Below are positions 33,891-45,285 of a stretch of 64,000 bases of DNA, in pieces. Numbering within the stretch: position 1 is the first letter of the stretch; each line of letters starts with the position of its first letter. Origin of the DNA: Ischnura elegans (lineage: Eukaryota > Arthropoda > Insecta > Odonata > Coenagrionidae); assembly GCF_921293095.1 (NCBI RefSeq), contig NC_060251.1, forward strand, positions 39,785,644-39,849,643. Direction: 5' to 3'. The notes under the pieces were generated by a model that saw nothing but the letters and a program-made list of their open reading frames with translations, was not told where the DNA came from and searched no databases. A program made the position numbers and the translations under genes.

Positions 33891-36800
33891 CAATCTTGAA
33901 TTCAGCTGACGTACTCAAACGTTTTGTGTTCTTAAAGAATTACTCGAATTTTGTCATTATAACTTGGCCAGATCAACATGGACACTAGCGATATCTTGCC
34001 CTTTTTTCGCGCACAAAACTGAAATTATTTTAAGATGTTGCAGAAAAATGGTGATGACACACTTTCTCTTGTCGTTCATGCACAACATTATGAATATTTC
34101 GTATTACCTTCAAAAGAATATTTTTCCCTTCATGAGTTAGTTATATCGTTTTTAGTTTCCTCATGAACGAACACAGATGCTGGCGGTAGTTATTGTTCCG
34201 CTCCGTAATTTTGGCAATTTTCATATATTTACGCTAGTATAGTGCTCGTTAAAATTGAAAATCAGCTCATTAAGTAGTAAATTACATAGTGAAGATGGCC
34301 GTAAATCAAATAAAACCGTCTTCAATTTTAAATTTAAGTCTCTTAATGTTTTGAATGCTTAAAACTATTTATGAAGAACCTTTGCAATGGACCGGGTCCA
34401 GAAAATCGTCCTCCTGCCAATGCCCTTGTGGACGATTATAGCTCAAAGAAGTCTGAATTAGCGTTTCGTGTATGGATGTGAATGAATTTGAAATTTTTAT
34501 CTTCGCAATTTTGAAACGTTAACATTTTAGTAATATTATTTTTTACTTTGAGCTTTTGGGGCAGAAAAATTTTAAGCGCACAGTCCATCGAGCTGGCTAT
34601 GGCTGTATATTTCCCTTCCTAACGCTCTTCCTCTACGCCACAGCTTTATCCTTCTTTGCGTCCCCATCCCATCCTTCACACAAGAATAGATCTGTCTCAT
34701 GAATAATGGGTGAAGGGAAACTTCGTGAAAGGCGAGGTCAGGTGGAGTAACAATGGTTGGATTTTCTTCTTCGCGGCCAAGTGTTGCCCGGATCTAAATG
34801 GTGCTGGGATTTCTATCTTTTTTTTATTTTATAAGGGTAAGAAGGGTAAAAAATTCTACAGAAGCAGGAGGCGCCTATTAAGTGAGTTGAAAAGTGAAAA
34901 CAGATGTGAAATAATATATTTTGAAATTTTCAGGGTGTACTAAGCGTATAACATGTTTTAGGATAGGGAGTACATTGACTGTCCGAAATTCCGCAGCTTA
35001 TTGAAAGTAACCGGATGGATTCGCACATATCTAATGATAATTAATGGAATTTTGATACGTTCCCGTAATTACATTTCTATTTTCAATCAAGAGATTTCTC
35101 TTTGAGAAACTGATAAAATAACTTGTTAGTAACGAAGCTATAAAATATGAAAAAATTTGCATGCCTTTAAAGCAATACTCAGAGCTAATGTGCTAAACTT
35201 TTAGAAAACGTAACAGTTACCCCTTTGGAAAATGGCTTGGTGTGTCGTTATTTCAAGTCCATCAACCGCAAATAGGCTTGATTTTTCGAATATTTTTATA
35301 ACCCTCCTCATTTAGGACTATCAGGTAGATTTATTGGATATTTGACTGGGGTGATAGGTAAGTTTTGACATATTGGGAGAGTTTTTAAGAAGTCAGATCC
35401 TGCCATTTATCTTGAAATTGAGGATTAAATTGAGGAATTAGGATTGATAAGTTTAAAACCCAGAGTTAAAATCCATAATATTCTCCGCGAAGAGAAGTGT
35501 AAAACCTTAGTGATAATTTTTCCAATGTCGAGGCAGAGATTTTATGTTATCCTCAGATCTGTCTGACTCGAGAATACACATCAGATTATTTTCTATTAAC
35601 TTTTGCGTGATTAAGAAAGTCTTTGTTTTGTTGTTGTTACCGTTATCGTTCCATTGATAGCCGTTGCACTAGAATGAATGTGAAATGATGATGATTTGCG
35701 AATTAAAATTTAAAAATTCCTATTTGCTAGTTTTTCTTATCTTAAAATCTCGGAAACAGCTGGTTAATTTTTACCTTTTTTTAGAGAATTTGAGAAACGT
35801 TGTTGAAGGAAAATTATTTTTCCAAGTCTTAACACAATTTTATCAGTGGATTCTTGTTACTTTGTACTCAAGCTATCTTTGAAGGAGGATAGCAAGGGGT
35901 GAAAGTCTTTGATCATCAATTTAAAATGTCATCGATTAATATCTCACCCCCGTCTATGAATGCTGAATATAGCTCTGTCGTTGTTTCAACTTCCGTTTAT
36001 TTTGAAGACCGTTTTACGTTCCATTAATTTTGTAGCTATTGCAAAACGCATCCATGGCTGAAATTATAAAATCAGTTTGACCATTATTCCGGAAAACTTG
36101 GAAAATCAGATAATTTCGTTTTTTTCTGGAATTTCAGGGTAAATGGCAAAAAAAGTCACAAAAAGCATATTTTTTGCCAAAGTCATTTTACTAATCTCTT
36201 TGAGTCATCTTTATATCCTTAATATTTGGATTTCCCGCACCCAATGACTCACTCCGATGGTAGTCCATATTAGTTGAGAGACATATCTATATCGTGATTG
36301 TATGTTATTTTTTTAATTAGCATTAAGTAGCTGTGGATCACATTTTTATCCTTATTTGATATGAAACACACTGTAAAGCAATCTAGAAAATTGTGAAGAT
36401 AGTTGGGAAATCCAGCGTATTCGTAACTAGATACGATTTCTTGAAAGACTGGACAGGAACTTGATTTGTGTACAAAGTTGGTAATTTATTAAAACAAGCA
36501 TTACATGTACAAGCATACATTTGTCTTTGTTACATGCATCCAATGTTTTATCCTCGACTTTGTCAATAACTGGTCAAATTAATTCTTCTTTCCCTCATTT
36601 TTTGCTGTTATTTTCCCTAGATAATTTGATATCATTGCAAGCTTAGCATGATATCAATGCTCTGATTCTGATACCTGCAACATGATGCATTGTTTTTAGC
36701 CTATAATTACATACCAGTGGTGTTGCTTTTGCAATTCTTCCTTTTCGTGTGATTTTCAAATGTACATGAAGCTTACTGTCAATATTTTTGCAGCTTATTT

Positions 36801-37441
36801 CTTGCATTACATAGCTAAATATTTTACTGTCATTTAATGGACTCATTAAATATTATTTGGAATACTCAACTGTGCCATGAATTACAGCATTATATTTTGC
36901 CATGTGCTTCGCAATACTGCTGGTAACATGCAAGCATATTATTTGACCTTTGATATCTTTGTACTATTTTATGCCAAACACTTAAGCCTCAACTTAAGGT
37001 TATTTGATATATTTTGGATCTACATTTAAGCCTCAGTTGATTTGACAATATCTTTTGATTCCAGCGTCTTCAAAATATTCCTCTTCACTCGTCCCTATAT
37101 TTTTCTCTCAACGACGACCTATTTCGTTTCCTTTTAGTGAGGAAAAGCAAAGTTTTCGTTCCCCTAGCGTCTACGCAGATGAATCTCCTTTCTCTACCGA
37201 GAGATGGAACTGATGCATTTCATATCAAATTAGCGACAGGAAATAGAAGGGCCACTCAACCCCCCTCAACCCTCCCTTTCTCCTAGTACCCTCTCTTGCT
37301 CCATCCTCGCAGATCGATATTTTTCGTGGAGTGTTATGCCCCTTGAGTCCTTGGGCGCACCCGGCTTCCTTTGCCGTTCAACATCATGGCATTAATTTGG
37401 AGCAAGTACAGAGGAAACTCGCGTATCCCTTTAACGACGCA
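33891..37441. other. No recognisable gene; AT-rich DNA
   Basis: 3.5 kb of AT-rich sequence with no paired repeats, RNA genes or transposon ends. Frames of 65-77 codons near 34.7, 35.7 and 36.7 kb are unassigned. A pyrimidine-rich stretch lies at 37255-37310. Confidence 0.5.
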
Positions 37442-39408
37442 ATAGTCTGAGCAGGAATAGTGAGTTAAATAATATAAGTATCGTCTATTTTCGATGGAAA
37501 TGTTTGAGAGAAGCATCTAGGTATGTGCTTGGATTAATTCTCTTTGTATTCAATTTCTGGTTAGTAATTTCATGGAATTATATCTGATTTTTGGTTAAAA
37601 ATTATGCATTGATGCAATTATCATTTTGTTCCTGAAGCTTGTTTTTTAGATAACGGTAGTGCTTTTAGTGTCCTTGAATGAGTTTTTCGAAGGAGTACTA
37701 GAATTATCCACAATTTTCAGGATAAACCTTTGCCAATTTTTGCACATTGTTATTTTATATGGTTTTCTGTACTGTTTTACTTCTTTTTCTTATCTGATGA
37801 ATCGAAACATGGTATTTTCTAAGATACCCTGCCCGCGACCTTGAGGTCATGCTTTTTTCACTTCTCGTCGCTCTTATATCATGGTTTTTTATTTAGTTAC
37901 TCTACATTGAAGTTTGTCCGTGCTATCAGCCACTTTTCACACTTTTCACGAAGTCACACTAGTTTCCTGTTCAGTCACTTCTAAACTGCATATTCTTTTA
38001 GCGTAGTCTTAATTTCTAATGTTTAATTCACTTCCATGCATGGGAGCTCTATTTGTAATCCATTAGCGTTAGGTTTAATTGATAGGAGGTCAAAAAATGG
38101 TATGAGTAAGATGAATTTTAAAGGTGATCTACTTCTTCGTCTACTCAGTTCTTTAAAGATTTCTTGACGCTGATAATGTGTGCATGAAGTACCCAAATTG
38201 CATACACTGTAAATGAAAATTCTATTTTTAATTCTGATACTCCTATTGTAATGTTGTTACAAATCACTTTCCTGATATGGTTAAAAACCCTTCGATATAA
38301 TGTATTCAGTCCATATTTTATCTTATCAGAATTATTTTCATCGCTTTTGGATATCTGTAGTGTTATCTACAGTATATATATACCATTCAGATTGACGAAA
38401 TTCCTGTCAGAGTAAAAACAGTATTTTTTTATTAATTGGCACAATTAGATTTTCAATCTTGTCTTCATATTATCCCGCTTGGAATATAATTTCAAATTTT
38501 TCTTGTTCAGAGCTTGAAGAATCAATACCTCACATAATTTTTATGCAAGAAGAATACCTTCCATGGAGTTTTACCTATCCACAATCCACGGTAGAAAATT
38601 TCCATTGGAATTTACTGGCCCTCTACTGTTGTAATATCTCTACTCAGATTCCTCGAATTTCCAAAGAAGATATAATGCCCTCAGGCAGTTCTATGGAGTG
38701 GGATAATCCCCGTTATGGAATCCTTATTTTGGGATCATTCCAGTGGGTAGGTATTCTTGCAATGCATAGTTTAATGCATAATTTCAGAATAAAGATGCAA
38801 TATCGAATGAAATATAATTCCCATATTTCCTATCTATAAGCTTATTTAAATGCCTTTTTTTAACTTTGATATTAATTTCTCGCGTGCGCAATTAAGTCGT
38901 CAAGACTTAAAATATTCGAAAGCCATGATAAAAGAGCGAAGAGAAGTGAAAAAAGCATGACCTCAAGGTCGCAGGCAGGATATCTTAGAAAATATCATGT
39001 TTCGATTCATCAGATAAGAAAGAAAAGTAAAACGGTACAGAAAACCATACAAAACAACAATGTGCAAAAATTGGCAAATGTTAATCCTGAAAATTGTGGA
39101 TAATTCTAGTACTCCTTCGAAAAACTCATTCAAGGACACTAAAAGCACTACAGTTATCTAAAAAACAAGCCTCAGGAACAAAATGATAATTGCATCAATG
39201 CATAATTTTAACCAAAAATCAGATATAATTCCATGAAATTACTAACCAGGACAGCCATAACTTTCTAGCACCCAAATCACGGCATAGGAACTACAATGGA
39301 TTGAATACAAAGGGAATTAATCCAAGCACATAGATGCTTCTCTCAAACATTTCCATCGAAAATAGACGATACACATATTATTTCACTCACTATTCCTGCA
39401 CAGACTAT
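37442..39408. repeat. Large inverted repeat (arms ~445 and ~487 bp, spacer ~1.0 kb)
   Basis: 37442-37886 is matched in reverse complement by 38922-39408 at around 90% identity. The arms include AATGTTTGAGAGAAGCATCT, AATTATGCATTGATGCAATT and the opposed, nearly identical 61-codon frames that start MLLVSLNEFFEGVLELSTIF. The right arm carries about 50 bases (39247-39300) absent from the left. I found no target duplication, so this may be a fold-back transposon or an inverted duplication. The duplicated frames are more likely shared non-coding DNA than genes. Confidence 0.9.
38511..38746 (+). CDS. Candidate internal exon, unknown protein
   Basis: The segment follows a good acceptor-like tract (TTTCAAATTTTTCTTGTTCAG, less one base shown) and ends before a donor-like GTAGGT. 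It stays open throughout and encodes ELEESIPHIIFMQEEYLPWS, then NFHWNLLALYCCN, and ends NPRYGILILGSFQW. Residue usage is balanced and protein-like. It lies in the spacer of the large inverted repeat, so it could be a captured or transposon-encoded exon. I do not recognise the protein. No second exon was found in the window. Confidence 0.25.
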
Positions 39409-39658
39409 AGCATCTCAGTTTTGGAGAAAATTTAATAAGAGATGACGTATCTTATATGAGTATGGAGTTCCTGTATTGTTATTCATTTGAAACCAAAAAT
39501 AAGGAACAGGAAAATTACTTCAAAGTCTACATAAACTCGATATACAGACATTTTTCCACCGAAATATGAATCCTACTAGTCATAGCTACTGTTTTACTCT
39601 GACTCGTGTGACTGCAGTCAAGGAAACATTATCTTGATTTAAGAATCTGAAATATTAA

Positions 39659-40283
39659 CCCTTTACCGGTGACGTGCGGTCTGAGAGACCGCTGCGTTTC
39701 TAAAATTATGAATATTTTCAAAATTGCTATAATCCTCGTGAGAGTCTTAATGTTGTATATTAACGACATATTACTCTTAAAATTTAACGTCCTTTCTATT
39801 TATTCCTGAAAATTTGTAACTCTATTTTAGTAGCGGTCTGTGAGACCTCACGACACTAATTTGAAACTCCGATAAATATTATGCTGGTGGAAATGAATCA
39901 AAAAGTTGTAAAAAAAAAAAACAATTCCTAGTGAATTTTCAAGAATAATAACAAACAATTTGTAAGGAAGCATTTATAGTTGCATAGCGTGAATAATTAA
40001 GTAATTAGTTAAAAAAGTACCATAGTAAAAATAATAACTCTAAAGTGTTTTTGATATCTGTTTTTCGATTCTGTTTTCAAATATCAATTTTTACTGACAA
40101 AGTTGGTTCGTATTTGGGTGCATAATATTAAAAATAAGTTTTGTAATAGTTAAGAAGTCAAAGAAACAGTAAGCCAAGCAATAAAAATGACTTTGCAACG
40201 TCTTACGAATTTTTGTTTTATTGCGGTCTCCCAGACCGCACGTCACTGGTAGTGTAACAAGAATTGCACGTCACTGGTAAAGC
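39659..40283. mobile_element. piggyBac-like non-autonomous element
   Basis: The left end is TTAA (39655-39658) followed by CCCTTTACCGGTGACGTGCG and the palindrome GCGGTCTGAGAGACCGC. The right end reads GCGGTCTCCCAGACCGC, then CACGTCACTGGTAGTG, and a second CACGTCACTGGTAAAG. Read from the right, CTTTACCAGTGACGTGCGG mirrors the left end. TTAA targets and CCCTTT-type termini are characteristic of piggyBac elements. The right terminus lacks an intact GGGTTAA (it has GCGTAG), so that end has decayed. No transposase is present in the 625 bp. Confidence 0.82.
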
Positions 40284-41097
40284 GTAGTACTTCACACTTC
40301 TATATATTTGGTTGAAATGAGTTTAAGTGCTTTTCACGTATAAAATTATAGTGGTTTCTGAGTCTCTAGTAGGTTTGACGCTACGCACAGCTCAGGAAGC
40401 TTTATCTGGATATAAACTTTCAACGTCGGAAATCATTGCTAGCTAACTTCACATATTTTTTCCAAACTTGAATTCAGTAGGCTATTATTAAAATACCTTT
40501 TACAAGTCTAATTTTTAGATAATTTGCCAATCGATATAAAATGCATGATGATATTCAAATGCGATTAAGTGTTAACGGTTTCGGTCTTGGAAGTAGGATA
40601 TACTCACCCTAATCTTGTTCTGCATGCCAGTGATAGGTATTCCAATATTCCAAGTAGGTGATTTAGAAACGTACCTGTAAAAATAAAGAACAAAGAATTA
40701 GTTTCATTCATTATAATGACTTCACATCTTTAAATCATTGAATGAAATACTATTTTTTACACCTAAATAAGAAATGCTTTATTTAGTGCAGGTAGTGAAC
40801 GCTAAAGATTTACTTATTTCAAAACAAACTATAACTACATCATATTTAACTATTGGTATTGTCATGATTCTTGAATTAAACGCAACTTATTTACCAATCT
40901 ATTATTTTTCAGGCGACGACATAATGTCTCAAAATTTCTGTTGACTCATTTCCTTCGATAATCTTGTTATAAGGTTTTGTTTAGAATTTTATCAATATGT
41001 AGTGGTCATATAATGAATATGTATAGAATACTTAATCATTAATTCTATATTTTCGGTGTAAATTGTGTAGGGCGTATTGAGGGTATATTATTATCAC
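40284..41097. other. No recognisable gene; AT-rich DNA
   Basis: AT-rich flank between the piggyBac-like and Harbinger-like elements. No frames, RNA genes or repeats were recognised. Confidence 0.55.
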
Positions 41098-41281
41098 TTA
41101 AGCCCTGTACACACGGCGACATTTCTGGCACCATAGATGGCGTGAAATACTGTGCCAAATCTTGCCGGATGGCCTGGCGGCAATCGATGGCGCAGTGCCT
41201 GCAAGCAATGTGTACACACGAAGCCCTCACTTGTGCCAGTGATGGAAACAGTTGAGCCCGAGTGACCGCAGTTCTTCCAAA

Positions 41282-41506
41282 ATGGCTGATATTCGAGACG
41301 TTCAGGATATGTTAGGAGTAATAGCAGTGGTCGAAGCAGTGAGAGTGGTTAGGAGAGAAAGAGAAAGAAATAAAAGGTGGAGGAATAGAAGGTGGTGGAC
41401 GAGGCCGTGGATACAGCGGAGAGATGAGGGTGGAAATGAGATTCACAGTATTCTGTGCAATGAGTTGCGAGTGCGAGAGTTATTTGCAATTTTCAGGATG
41501 GGATAA
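41282..41506 (+). pseudogene. Harbinger transposase N-terminal fragment
   Basis: From ATG at 41282 (context CCAAAATGG) the frame encodes 74 residues: a basic stretch VVRRERERNKRWRNRRWW, then TRPWIQRRDEGGNEIH, then ILCNELRVRELFAIFRMG, and a stop. The order R-R-x-W-W-x-R-P-W-I-x-R-R, a short linker, L-x-x-E-L and F-x-x-x-F-R-M is the classic start of PIF/Harbinger nuclease proteins, where it precedes the catalytic DDE domain. Family members run to several hundred residues. Here the frame stops just before the SINE junction and the DDE domain is missing, so it is dead. Confidence 0.82.
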
Positions 41507-41511
41507 AGGAT

Positions 41512-41750
41512 TAACTGGAGTGGTGAGGCAGTGTACTGGCCTTCCACATCCAAATCTCGGTAAAGAATGAAGGGGCATTCCTAAATTCAATCCCTGCGTG
41601 TAATGTGGATTACACTAGTTGTGCAGTACACCGTCCGTCGGATGGGACGTTAAGCCGTGGTCCCCTTGGCGCCTTTCGTTAAGAGCAGGCTAATGCCGAC
41701 GCCGGGTTTCTATCCACCCTTCATCCTCAGTTCCTAATCCCAAGCTGATC
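41512..41750 (+). mobile_element. tRNA-derived SINE inserted in the Harbinger element
   Basis: The body is strongly conserved with the 30.98-kb copy: CCGTCCGTCGGATGGGACGT, TAAGCCGTGGTCCCCTTGGC and TAATGCCGACGCCGGGTTTC. The tRNA-like head is degenerate (A-box area GTGGTGAGGCAGTGTACTGG, B-box area AAATTCAATCCCTG). It starts immediately after the premature stop of the transposase fragment, so its insertion probably ended that frame. Confidence 0.85.
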
Positions 41751-41869
41751 CATTCCTGATTTAAATATTTTAAAAAACTCTTTTAAAAATATATTCCATA
41801 GTAGTAACGAAGATAAGAAAAGGAACTTTAAAAATTTAAACAATAAAATTCTTAAAAATTAACAGAAAA

Positions 41870-41943
41870 AAAAGTTCCGTGAGCGAGCATCGATCTCGCT
41901 ACCTTCACCTCTACAGTCTGACACCGTATCCACTGGGCTGTTT
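41870..41943 (-). repeat. tRNA-like sequence / SINE head (minus strand)
   Basis: Read on the minus strand, CCCAGTGGATACGGTGTCAG resembles a tRNA D arm (A box). GCGAG-ATCGATG-CTCGC forms a perfect 5-bp T arm with a 7-base loop (B box). No matching acceptor stem could be built and the anticodon arm is poor, so this is a tRNA relic or SINE head rather than a tRNA gene. It directly adjoins the presumed poly(A) end of the LINE. Confidence 0.45.
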
Positions 41944-44095
41944 TTTTTTTTTCTATGCACATACATCCCGATATACAACCAAATAAACCTTAAAAAAAAA
42001 AATATATATATATATATACATGAAATACTTCCACACACCCATGTTTATAATGCCTGTAGATATGCAACAGAAAAGTTTTTACAATTGTATTATACACTAT
42101 ATTACAATGTTACAATAAGTATTTTCCTTTTTTTTATTGTTAGGTTACAGAGGAAGTCGTTTGTGTTTAAAATACACTTTAGGAAAATGAAAACCCTTTA
42201 AGAAGATTTCTTGCCTCCTGGCCTAATTGGTTTAAATCCATATTCTCAAAGCTTTTGTCAAAGGTATCTTCGTTTTTTAAAATCTGATTTATAAAGGACG
42301 CCGATATTAGGCCCATAGCGTCCATCTTAAAGCTTGGAAAAAGGGTGTAGTCCAAGCATAAAATATTTAGATCACCTATATCTTTTTCTCCAAAAGTATT
42401 TAGCTTCCTAAACATAGTTTTGACATTACACCATTTATTTCTTATTTGTACACAAGTGAAAAATTTGTGTTGTAAATTTTCAGTGATCTTACAACATTCA
42501 CAAAGATCTGAGGTGACCATACCGATTTTCTTTAGCTTTTCCTTTGTTGTACATAAATTATTAACCACATTAAAAATTAGTAATTTGTTATTCACACTGA
42601 TGTTTACATTTTTAATATTTTTCCACACTCTTTTACAGTTTAAAGTACCTTTGGTGGGATGTAGGCTCAACGATTTTGTATTAACAACTCTTTCCACTAG
42701 GACGGTATATATGGATTTAACATTCTTTAATTTTTCCACTTCTGTCTTCTCGAGAAAACTCACGGCATCTTTAATATAACTTTTAAAAATCGGTGTATTC
42801 CCTAGATTGTTAATTGCCATTTTTGTTAAGGCTTTTTCCCAAGGACTTGCAACTTCTAAAGTCTTAAACATACCATTGTAAAATAAGGCTGCTGCCTTGC
42901 TGTAGAAATCGGTGTGACCAATACCACCTTGTCCCCATTTAAGTATCGTCTGATGTCTGGCCAGTTTAAAAACATAACTTTTCCATATGAAAATATTTGA
43001 GGATCTGACAATTTTTGCAGCAAGGTGGTTTGGTGGTGGCAGTACGTGGCCCACATACCACATTTTACTTAAAATACAATTGTTCAAAATGAGTACTCTT
43101 TGGATTAGGTTCAATTTTCGCTCATGCGATTTCATACATGCTCCCACCATCGCATTTTTCAAATTCTTCCAATTGTTTTCCACAGATCTAACTATATTTC
43201 TTTCCCACTGAATCCCCATTATTCTTACTGATTCCTTGTTTTCCGTTTTAAAGTTATCTTTACTGATTAAGTTCAGATAGCAGGTTTTTTTCCTATTAAC
43301 AGACATGCCGCTGATGTCGGAGAACGATGTAAGAATACTGTGGACCAGATTGTGTTCTTTTTCGTCTTTTAGGATGATCGTCACATCATCCGCATAAGCT
43401 ATGCATGGGATCTTAACGGAGTCCATTTCTAGTCCAACATTCCTGTCCTCTACCATATCTAGGAGGGGGTTCAGTTGTATACAGAAAAGAATCATTGAGA
43501 GGGGACATCCCTGTCTTAAGGACTTACCCAATGGTATCCATTCGGTGTACTCATTTTTACACAATTCTATTTTTACATATGGGTCATTATATAAAGTGTT
43601 TATTACATCTATTGTCCTTTTGGGGAATCCCATCTTCTCCATTACTGAGTTTAAAAAACAAAGGTTGACTTTGTCGAAAGCCTTCTCAAAGTCCACTGCC
43701 AAGAGTTGTAAGTTTGGCACACTTAGACTGTCTTTTGCAGCTATTATATCTCTTATTACCCTAGTAGCCGTGTTTATATTCTTTCCTTTCATACTAATTG
43801 CATACTGCAATGGGTGTATTATCTCTTCGGCCACATTCATTAGTTTATTCTTTATAATTTTCGCGAAAATTTTATAGTCCGTGTTTAGAATAGTTATTGG
43901 ACGGTAGTCCGTTATTTGTTTTGACACTGCAATTTTGGGAATGAGGATAACTTTTCCCTCCCTTTGCGAATTTGTAAGCTTCCCATGTGACAAACAAAAC
44001 AAAAAACAATCAAACAACTCCGGAGAAATCAAATCGCTGAAGCTTAAGTAAAATTCTGAACCCAGATCATCGTTTCCCGGGCTGTCGCCACATTG
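41941..44095 (-). mobile_element. 5'-truncated LINE (non-LTR retrotransposon)
   Basis: The unit comprises an open reverse-transcriptase frame, about 225 bases of 3' untranslated sequence, and a terminal A-run on the minus strand (T-run at 41941-41952). The 5' side begins abruptly inside the reverse transcriptase, with the endonuclease missing, as is usual for target-primed reverse transcription. It lies inside the Harbinger element and therefore postdates it. An A-rich (TA)n tract at 41990-42018 lies within the 3' UTR. No target duplication was identified. Confidence 0.8.
42179..44095 (-). CDS. LINE ORF2 reverse transcriptase, N-terminally truncated
   Basis: The frame is open for 638 codons from just after a TAG at 44096-44098. 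It starts with SPGNDDLGSEFYLSFSD, the conserved entry to the reverse transcriptase domain, so I extend it upstream of the non-ATG TTG at 44032. Motifs in order are KVILIPK and DYRPITILN (about residues 48-71), VDFEKAFD with the catalytic Asp (about 134-141), RQGCPLS (194-200) and AYADD with the catalytic Asp pair (233-237). The thumb reads KLARHQTILKWGQGGIG. A zinc-binding C-x2-C...H-x4-C (532-548) fits the zf-RVT domain. The apurinic endonuclease and any ORF1 are missing. There is no internal stop, so the copy may be young. The clade (L1-like or I-like) is not resolved. Confidence 0.93.
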   Translation of the reverse strand, partial: QCGDSPGNDDLGSEFYLSFSDLISPELFDCFLFCLSHGKLTNSQREGKVILIPKIAVSKQITDYRPITILNTDYKIFAKIIKNKLMNVAEEIIHPLQYAISMKGKNINTATRVIRDIIAAKDSLSVPNLQLLAVDFEKAFDKVNLCFLNSVMEKMGFPKRTIDVINTLYNDPYVKIELCKNEYTEWIPLGKSLRQGCPLSMILFCIQLNPLLDMVEDRNVGLEMDSVKIPCIAYADDVTIILKDEKEHNLVHSILTSFSDISGMSVNRKKTCYLNLISKDNFKTENKESVRIMGIQWERNIVRSVENNWKNLKNAMVGACMKSHERKLNLIQRVLILNNCILSKMWYVGHVLPPPNHLAAKIVRSSNIFIWKSYVFKLARHQTILKWGQGGIGHTDFYSKAAALFYNGMFKTLEVASPWEKALTKMAINNLGNTPIFKSYIKDAVSFLEKTEVEKLKNVKSIYTVLVERVVNTKSLSLHPTKGTLNCKRVWKNIKNVNISVNNKLLIFNVVNNLCTTKEKLKKIGMVTSDLCECCKITENLQHKFFTCVQIRNKWCNVKTMFRKLNTFGEKDIGDLNILCLDYTLFPSFKMDAMGLISASFINQILKNEDTFDKSFENMDLNQLGQEARNLLKGFSFS

Positions 44096-44861
44096 CTAAA
44101 CACGGGCGTTCAAAACAGGTTATATAGCGTACCTTCATTTTTAACGATTTTTAATTGCTTTTTTCTCGGAATTTTACGAGAAATGCGTCGTCTCGCTTCG
44201 GTATATTACATTTGTACCCATAAAATACCGATTCGCAATATTTGAGCTCGATCGGCGATGCGAAGGTCGTGTATTCCCCTTGTTAGTTATTCAAAACACC
44301 TTAGTATGAAATTATGCCTATCAATTTCTAATACAAATCATTTCTCTGAAACTACATTTAAATTAATTATTATAAGAATAATAAGAATTATATCTCACCA
44401 CGTTAATATATACCGAATACATATACAAAAATTATCACTGGCCATCACAATAAAACCACGCTATGGAAAACAGAAGCATCAAAAAAGACTTCGTGACCGT
44501 GTATTTATGCATAGTCTAATCAAGATTTGCAATAATTTGTTTGTCTATAACAAAAAATAGGTGCTTTACACTTAACTGAAGGTCTTTTTGATGTATAAAC
44601 TTTAATATTTAAGTATTCTGTCCTCCCAACTTCTCTCTTCTCAAACAAAACACAGCGGAATTTCGCCAGATATTGCTGCCAGATCGCTTGGAAAATAGAA
44701 CGTGTTCTAATCGTTACCAGGGCCAGCAAATTGTATGCGATTATCTCGCATACCAGCAGATGGCATGCGATGTCATTGTACACACGGAGAAATGTTCACC
44801 TTGCCACCACTTGCGCCATTTCCAGCGCCAGAAATGTCGCCGTGTGTACAGGGCTTAAGGA

Positions 44862-45285
44862 AAATGGAGGTACGTGGTCATTTATCAAAGTTTGTGGTAT
44901 AGGCAAAGCTATGATCATCTTTCCTGTAATATCTGCAACACTCGTTGCAGCCAAGCAGTGATTACGCATGAACGCAAGGCGTTTATCGTCGTCGTGAGGA
45001 ATAAAAATCTGGACAGGGAAGCCTCAGAAGAGATGATACCTATTTTATTTTAGGAAAGGTGGCTGACTTATAGTTTGTCCTTATTCGTGGTGTCGACGAC
45101 TTAGTTGGGAAAAGCATTCCATTATGCGATTCATAGATCATGAAAAGATAAAATGCGATGTAGACTTCATTACAGGAGCAAATCATCATTCCAGTTATAC
45201 ATATGAATCATTCCAGTTAATATTAGTAACATATGATAGTTATACAGTGTATTCACTTTATTTTTCTACTTGCCTAATTCGGCCT
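44862..45285. other. No recognisable gene
   Basis: Ordinary AT-rich flank to the right of the Harbinger element. No frame, RNA gene or repeat was recognised. Confidence 0.5.

Larger units (their letters stand above)
41101..44855 (+). mobile_element. PIF/Harbinger-like DNA transposon, interrupted by other elements
   Basis: The left end AGCCCTGTACACACGGCGAC (continuing ATTTCTGGC) is repeated as an exact inverted copy of 29 bp at 44827-44855. Both ends abut TTA/TAA (TTAAGCCC at the left, GGGCTTAA at the right), consistent with a 3-bp TWA target duplication. The motif TGTACACACG recurs subterminally (41211-41220, and inverted near 44776-44787). A transposase N-terminus begins 180 bases inside the left end. 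Between the ends lie a SINE, a tRNA-like sequence and a LINE of over 2 kb, so most of the transposase and any second ORF have been lost. Confidence 0.85.

Noticed and set aside
37659..39148. Two near-identical 61-codon frames on opposite strands as a duplicated small gene
   Set aside because: They are simply the same piece of the large inverted repeat; similarity extends far beyond the frames and is not frame-preserving.
42420..43877. Plus-strand frames of 119, 74 and 158 codons
   Set aside because: They are antisense shadows of the LINE reverse transcriptase.
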